A DNA stretch of 40,778 nucleotides from a virus, in IMG/VR virus record IMGVR_UViG_3300047554_000495, positions 1 through 40,778 of that record; one strand, written 5' to 3'. The notes beneath the pieces are model-generated. The model saw only the letters and a program-made list of their open reading frames with translations, did not search any database and was not told where the DNA came from. The translations under genes and the position numbers were made by a program. Positions 39,801-40,778 of the stretch are shown piece by piece; position 1 is the first letter of the stretch; each line of letters opens with the position of its first letter.

Positions 39801-40778
39801 GCCGTGCAGATGAAAGAAGCCATAGCGGCTATGCGCGCTGAAGCTGAAGAGGTCAGCAAGATAATGTACGACAGCGTACTCGACTTACGGCTGCCTAGCA
39901 GACAAATGATAGAAGAGCGACCCAGATTGTATGTGGGTACAGATCAAGATATCACACCGTTTACGTCCAAGCAAGGCTCTGACTACGACTACGTATACCA
40001 CGGTACACGTGTACAAGCAGACAACATTGCTGAACTAGACCACATCAACGGTGGTTCGCCTAGTTCGATAGGTATAGGTTTGCATGTTACTGCCAGCCCA
40101 CGCCATGCTGAGTACCATGCTATGAAAGCTGTAAATGCAGATCTGCCAGCAGACGTACCACGTACGTACGGTACACCTAACGTGTCTCGGTATGCTATTG
40201 ATAGTGGGGCTAACATACTCAACGCTGATCTAGAGCTACCCGTACTGTCGAATGTGGTACGCGAGATTCTAGCTGAAATAGCGCCTGAGTTGCTTGAAAA
40301 TGTGCCACCTCAACTGAGTGTGAAAAGTGCAATTGACCTGATTGATGACTTACTTCAGGACGACCCTGCTGCTATTGTACTGTTCCAACGTGAGTTCTCG
40401 CACAGTTTACGTATGGCAGGTGTAGACATTGTAGATGCTGGCTTGGATGCACGTGTTGTATTGAACACTGAGATGCTGTACGACGAGGGTCTAAACACTG
40501 TCGTACGTCAAGCGATAGACACCCCACTAGCTGCTACACGCTACGCTGACCTGGCCTTCGAGGTAGATTACAAAGCACTTAGAACAGAACGTGCACGTGT
40601 AGATTTCGTGGAGTCTGGCTTCGCACATGCTGACCAGCGTGTCCACGAGATAGCTAACGTACAGAAAGAGATTGCACAACGTGTAGATAACGCCATCTCA
40701 CAAACCACCCTGTGGGACTACAACGGTGTACCCGACCCAGACAACATCCCACGCTACACACCTGACCCAGAGCCTGAG
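36879..40778 (+). CDS. Giant ejected polyvalent-type protein, runs off the window end (continues at 1-190)
   Basis: Open from ATG 36879 through the end of the window; on the circle it ends at 190, giving 1320 residues. Order: a Pro/Ala/Gln-rich disordered start (1-110), helices (120-175), a Gly/Ala hydrophobic segment (near 245), a Pro/Arg/Val-rich linker (380-490), three tandem 35-residue repeats (about 655-770), a GNAT acetyltransferase-like region (about 835-945, with MYKRAGFVPV at 909-918) and an ADP-ribosyltransferase-like region (about 1035-1110, with VYHGT containing His1041 and GIGLHVTASPRHAEYHA from 1065). In canonical ARTs the second motif carries Tyr where this has His, so activity is uncertain. 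It sits between two ejected proteins, so it probably travels in the virion and acts early in the host. Confidence 0.72.
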   Translation, partial: MSTNLIGDTNDKRAAAQRPQLPQLQANFTAPADAPPLEVPAVLPPVQPPRAADQPSVDPAVAFDPFAPVDVSGLQSGTLPLVPTAGQTPLQLQEQIVAPLEKAGIADLQQSEAARLDESAQQQDISILNYSPPDIEGMVNAGNERINSLIQQLDLQDRQRKAEAQDKYKGVSLADAMMQLDKEPEQGTLQRVFKQVGDYFGGAVFTDPRDGRQYTTPYVALTQRELGLPVTQKDGPPNIAGGLLYGLNAISAAPIAFAKDMLDQVNRTVHDVTQMMPWLKGTQDAATRWMQRNAPALAAQALKKRDESLARTAPGGTSNMMTMLRGGNYSLTDEMSTGSIGKIPGTKIDVDPGSLVGFAADVATGELVERGISAIVKQGTPALARTAVRGVTLPTLSSRAARRTRPAARPPTPPVQRVAPEVKAATIPDYRAVVVRPAGRGTGKAVVPTNPDRPVVVQTIQAVPDPVGPTRAYRSVPTPKYNQPKPTGPGGQFELPLTGVVQMPTVSSLLDDAPVRAVAVDAQQLTLPGVLPERQQFGMLGVEFHPDNTVVFKGLDDMFEDGDVIAARSFFKDLAEQGQTPLVKLTADLDETAWDNGFINALHMGFKPVANDGSFVNPNLIEFGSDVTLQLTPPGSVRVKRTNTVEDVLQRPDGARPYETVEPGNTLLERSSTEVPSLTARELYDKAETARPYETVEPGDTLVESSVPVRRTDDVPSPAVRDDNARPYETVELGDTLVEREVPGTSSALVRRTDSLVGNVPSPAARELYDTIETARHVYADPYIRRDDVSLRTMVGSLEDIAERDEGDALTHFRLLRDAGNRVNGLYGTRSRMFGDVELQVSHVSGDTYEVGFAVGGATTRLEGRANPVKDIGDMSKYIIDLHKANPEVRLVASIAASTDAEWAMKFRMYKRAGFVPVDEMGGLFTENVPPGTYIRLAFDPMSIEAGVLARRLASTETSIVRPGADPDFVELAAAVQMKEAIAAMRAEAEEVSKIMYDSVLDLRLPSRQMIEERPRLYVGTDQDITPFTSKQGSDYDYVYHGTRVQADNIAELDHINGGSPSSIGIGLHVTASPRHAEYHAMKAVNADLPADVPRTYGTPNVSRYAIDSGANILNADLELPVLSNVVREILAEIAPELLENVPPQLSVKSAIDLIDDLLQDDPAAIVLFQREFSHSLRMAGVDIVDAGLDARVVLNTEMLYDEGLNTVVRQAIDTPLAATRYADLAFEVDYKALRTERARVDFVESGFAHADQRVHEIANVQKEIAQRVDNAISQTTLWDYNGVPDPDNIPRYTPDPEPE
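38841..39215 (+). repeat. Tandem in-frame repeat, 35-residue (105-bp) period
   Basis: Units begin at 38841, 38946 and 39051 (exactly 105 bases apart), each encoding ARPYETVExGxTLxE. The third unit is 50 residues long and a decayed fourth start (ARHVYADPY) follows at 39201. Shared tails are DVPSPAVRD, NVPSPAARELYD and VPSLTARELYD. The DNA of the unit starts is similar but not identical, so the duplication is not very recent. Confidence 0.85.
40652..40778. repeat. Exact 127-bp end overlap, right copy
   Basis: Identical to bases 1-127; see the left copy. It falls inside the coding sequence of the giant virion protein, in the same frame, which is why the gene seems to lack a stop. Confidence 0.95.

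Overview
The window looks like a complete T7-like podovirus genome (about 40.65 kb). Positions 1-127 are repeated exactly at 40652-40778, so the contig closes into a circle of 40,651 bp and one gene runs across the junction. This is probably an assembly circle of a linear virion genome; the physical ends are not visible. The gene set is a lytic head-tail phage set: terminase, portal, scaffold, capsid, two tail tubular proteins, ejected internal proteins and a fibre, plus an A-family DNA polymerase, primase-helicase, RNase H-like protein, endonuclease I and exonuclease. I see no phage RNA polymerase, integrase or repressor. This layout resembles the Pf-WMP3/Pf-WMP4/A-4L type of freshwater cyanobacterial podoviruses. 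That placement is inferred from gene order and content, without any database search.

Layout on the circle: two opposed transcription blocks diverge near 21 kb and converge on a strong bidirectional terminator at 5303-5339. The minus-strand block (about 20.9 kb down to 5.35 kb) starts with small early-type genes separated by a repeated intergenic element (19.0-20.9 kb). Next comes a regulatory region with inverted repeats and a sigma70-like promoter (18.65-19.08 kb). The replication genes follow: ParB-like protein, RNase H-like protein, primase-helicase, endonuclease I, DNA polymerase, SSB-like protein and PD-(D/E)XK nuclease. A run of tiny unknown genes ends the block. The polymerase gene is split by a group I intron carrying an HNH endonuclease, and three more HNH genes sit at gene junctions, two of them touching the polymerase ends.

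The plus-strand block (21.2 kb through the junction to 5.3 kb) starts with a tRNA whose anticodon appears to be UAU. A set of overlapping small genes follows, then TerL, portal, scaffold, capsid, tail tubular A and B, and four large internal/ejected proteins, ending with a tail-fibre gene. One ejected protein carries both an M23 peptidase and a lytic transglycosylase domain. The junction-spanning protein (1320 aa) has tandem 35-residue repeats, a GNAT-like region and an ADP-ribosyltransferase-like region, which suggests a polyvalent effector delivered with the DNA. The C-terminal half of the fibre has foreign-looking codon use.

Many genes are joined by ATGA or TAATG overlaps, and several real-looking genes are under 50 codons (5347, 5451, 9005, 14365, 14511, 14660, 19080).
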